A DNA stretch of 64,000 nt. It comes from Actinoplanes oblitus (lineage in GTDB: Bacteria > Actinomycetota > Actinomycetes > Mycobacteriales > Micromonosporaceae). The position numbers were made by a program, and so were the translations under genes. The notes beneath the pieces are model-generated. The model made no database searches and was not told the DNA's origin. It was given only the letters and a program-made list of their open reading frames with translations. Shown here one piece after another: positions 62,378-64,000 of the stretch. The DNA is taken from assembly GCF_030252345.1 (NCBI RefSeq), contig NZ_CP126980.1, positions 4,727,501 to 4,791,500 of the forward strand, read 5' to 3'. Every line of letters starts with the position of its first letter. Positions within the stretch are counted from its first letter, which is position 1.

Positions 62378-64000
62378 GTGCCGATGGATTCCACGCTTTC
62401 CGAAAACAGTGATACCACGGATCCTGACTCTTGTTCAGGAGGTGTTGCCGACGAATTACGAGCCTTCGCCTCAACACTATTGGGCCGGTCGCTGACGCCC
62501 GGCGCCGACGACACGTCACTGTTTGAACTCGGACTGCAGTCACTGCAGCTGATGCGGTTCGTCGGGCGGCTGCGGCGTGCCGGCCGGACGGTCGGTTTCG
62601 CCGAGCTGGCCGCCGATCCGACCATCACCGCATGGGCCCGGCTGCTCGGCGACGGTCCCACCGCGGAGCCGCGGCAGGACCGGCCGGCCCGGGCGCCGGA
62701 GCACGACGGGCCCACCGGCGACGCACCTTTCCCGCTGACCCCGGTGCAACAGGCGTACTGGGTGGGCCGTGGCGACGACCAGCTGCTCGGCGGCGTCGGG
62801 TGCCACGCCTACCTGGAGTTCGAGACGACCGGCGTCGATGTCGCGCGGCTGGGCGAGGCCTTCCGCGCCCTGCTCGCGCGGCACCCCATGCTGCGCGCGG
62901 TGTTCGCCGAGGACGGCACCCAGACGATCGCCGCCGAGTCGAGCTGGTCCGGCCCCGAGGTGCACGATCTGCGCGCGAGCACGTCGCCGGAGGCGGAGTC
63001 GGCGTTGCGCCGGCTCCGGGAGGGCTTGTCGCACCGCCGGTTCCAGGTGTCCCGCGGCGAGGTCGTCGACCTGCAGGTCAGCCGCCTGCCCGGCGGGGAC
63101 CGGCTGCACCTCGACGTCGACCTGCTCGTCTGCGACGTCCACAGCATCCGGGTACTGCTGGCCGACCTGGCCGCGCTCTATGACGGGCGGCGGCTGCCCG
63201 AGCTGGGCCTCACCTTCGCCGATTACCTGCGCCGGCGGGCGGCCGCCGAGGGGCCGGCCCGGGCCGTGGCCCGCGACTACTGGCAGGCCCGGCTGGCGGA
63301 CCTGCCGGGCGGGCCGCGCCTTCCCCTCGCGGTCGAGCCCGGCCGGCTGGACACCACCCGATTCACCCGGCGGATCCAGCGGCTGAGCCCGCGGGAGTGG
63401 GCGGCGCTCGGCCAGCGCGCCGCGGCCTGCGGAGTCACCTCGGCCACCCTGCTGCTGACGGCCTATGCCGAGATCCTCTCGCGCTGGAGCGGCGACCGGC
63501 GGTTCCTGGTCAACATTCCGCTCTTCGACCGGGACCGGGAGGTCCACCCGGACGTCGCGCATCTGATCGCCGATTTCACCAGCCTCACCCTGCTCGACGT
63601 CGACCTCGACGCGGCCGGGGACTTCGCCGGACGGGCCCGAGCGATCCAGCGTCGCCTGCACGCCGACCTCGACCACAGCGCCTACAACGGCGTCGAGGTC
63701 CTGCGCGACCTGTTGCGGGCCGACCCGGACTCGCCGCGGACCGCGCCCGTCGTGTTCGCCTGCAACGTGGACGCGCCGCTGGTGCCGGCCGCGTTCGCCG
63801 ACCGGTTCGGCGACCACACCTTCATGCTGTCGCAGACCCCGCAGGTATGGCTGGACAACCAGGTCTACCTCGACCGCGACGGCGGCCTGACCATCGCCTG
63901 GGACGCCGTGGAGGACCTCTTCCCGGACAGGCTGCTGGACCAGATGCAGATCGCGTACGCCGGCCTGCTGCGGTCACTGATCACCGCCGAGTGGGCCGGG
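62378..64000 (+). CDS. NRPS: carrier domain plus heterocyclization (Cy) domain, 3' end outside window
   Basis: The frame is open from GTG 62378 (AAGGAGG 6 bases upstream) to the window end, 541 codons so far. An N-terminal carrier of the aryl-carrier type (about 20-90) has the phosphopantetheine site in LFELGLQSLQLMRFVGRL. A Cy domain starts at FPLTPVQQAYWVGRGD (about residue 120) and carries the D-x4-D-x2-S catalytic motif as DLLVCDVHS, replacing the HHxxxDG of ordinary condensation domains. This order matches the start of MbtB, HMWP2 and PchE, which make oxazoline/thiazoline siderophores from a salicylate-type starter and Ser/Thr/Cys. The adjacent half-ABC pair supports a metallophore. Confidence 0.9.
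   Translation, partial: MPMDSTLSENSDTTDPDSCSGGVADELRAFASTLLGRSLTPGADDTSLFELGLQSLQLMRFVGRLRRAGRTVGFAELAADPTITAWARLLGDGPTAEPRQDRPARAPEHDGPTGDAPFPLTPVQQAYWVGRGDDQLLGGVGCHAYLEFETTGVDVARLGEAFRALLARHPMLRAVFAEDGTQTIAAESSWSGPEVHDLRASTSPEAESALRRLREGLSHRRFQVSRGEVVDLQVSRLPGGDRLHLDVDLLVCDVHSIRVLLADLAALYDGRRLPELGLTFADYLRRRAAAEGPARAVARDYWQARLADLPGGPRLPLAVEPGRLDTTRFTRRIQRLSPREWAALGQRAAACGVTSATLLLTAYAEILSRWSGDRRFLVNIPLFDRDREVHPDVAHLIADFTSLTLLDVDLDAAGDFAGRARAIQRRLHADLDHSAYNGVEVLRDLLRADPDSPRTAPVVFACNVDAPLVPAAFADRFGDHTFMLSQTPQVWLDNQVYLDRDGGLTIAWDAVEDLFPDRLLDQMQIAYAGLLRSLITAEWAG

Noticed and set aside
62540..63817. 425-codon minus-strand frame at the window end
   Set aside because: It lies opposite the NRPS, whose carrier and Cy motifs are clear on the plus strand.

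Overview
The window is high-GC actinobacterial DNA. Third codon positions are almost all G or C, GTG starts are common, and genes often overlap by 4 bases (ATGA or GTGA). The gene mix fits a soil or plant-litter filamentous actinomycete; an Actinoplanes/Micromonosporaceae-like host is my inference. No tRNA, rRNA or CRISPR array was seen.

Layout. (1) 1-5.4 kb: secreted arabinoxylan enzymes (GH127 arabinofuranosidase with a lectin domain, CBM2-GH62, GH10-CBM13 xylanase) with operator-like palindromes before the xylanase. (2) 5.4-10.6 kb: an EAL-DICT gene, then a scarred segment. Two partial IS630-type copies in inverted orientation bracket an orphan histidine kinase and a frameshifted gene, with 21-bp tandem repeats outside; a hydrolase remnant and a small secreted protein follow. 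(3) 10.7-20.6 kb: a divergent mannoside locus. Leftward: ROK regulator, LacI-type sensor without a DNA-binding domain, AGE-family isomerase/epimerase, PfkB kinase. Rightward: binding protein, two permeases, GH2 beta-mannosidase. (4) 20.6-36 kb: an ATP-grasp/QEGLA-metallopeptidase pair, several NmrA-type oxidoreductases with LysR and TetR regulators, a methyltransferase, a cupin, an XRE/SDR pair, an acyl-CoA ligase with a decayed ligase beside it, a dienelactone hydrolase and a DoxX protein.

(5) 36-53.6 kb is the most striking part. It resembles a physically clustered version of the mycobacterial DosR (DevR) dormancy regulon: an Rv2004c-like APH/P-loop protein, Rv1738-like DUF1876, three tandem-domain universal stress proteins, Hsp20, a P-type cation ATPase, a CBS-BON protein, an SPFH protein, a GNAT, a GCS2 ligase, a DUF1918 protein, an AhpD-like protein, and pyruvate formate-lyase with its activase. 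Eight upstream regions carry a GGGNC-N4-GNCCC-like 14-mer resembling the core of the DosR box. No DosR/DosS gene lies in the window.

(6) 53.7-56.4 kb: an alpha-oxoamine synthase and a MerR-PP2C fusion. (7) 56.5-64 kb: the start of a probable siderophore-type NRPS cluster (TetR, MFS exporter, two half-size ABC transporters, and an NRPS opening with a carrier and a heterocyclization domain). It runs off the window end, as the first gene runs off the start.
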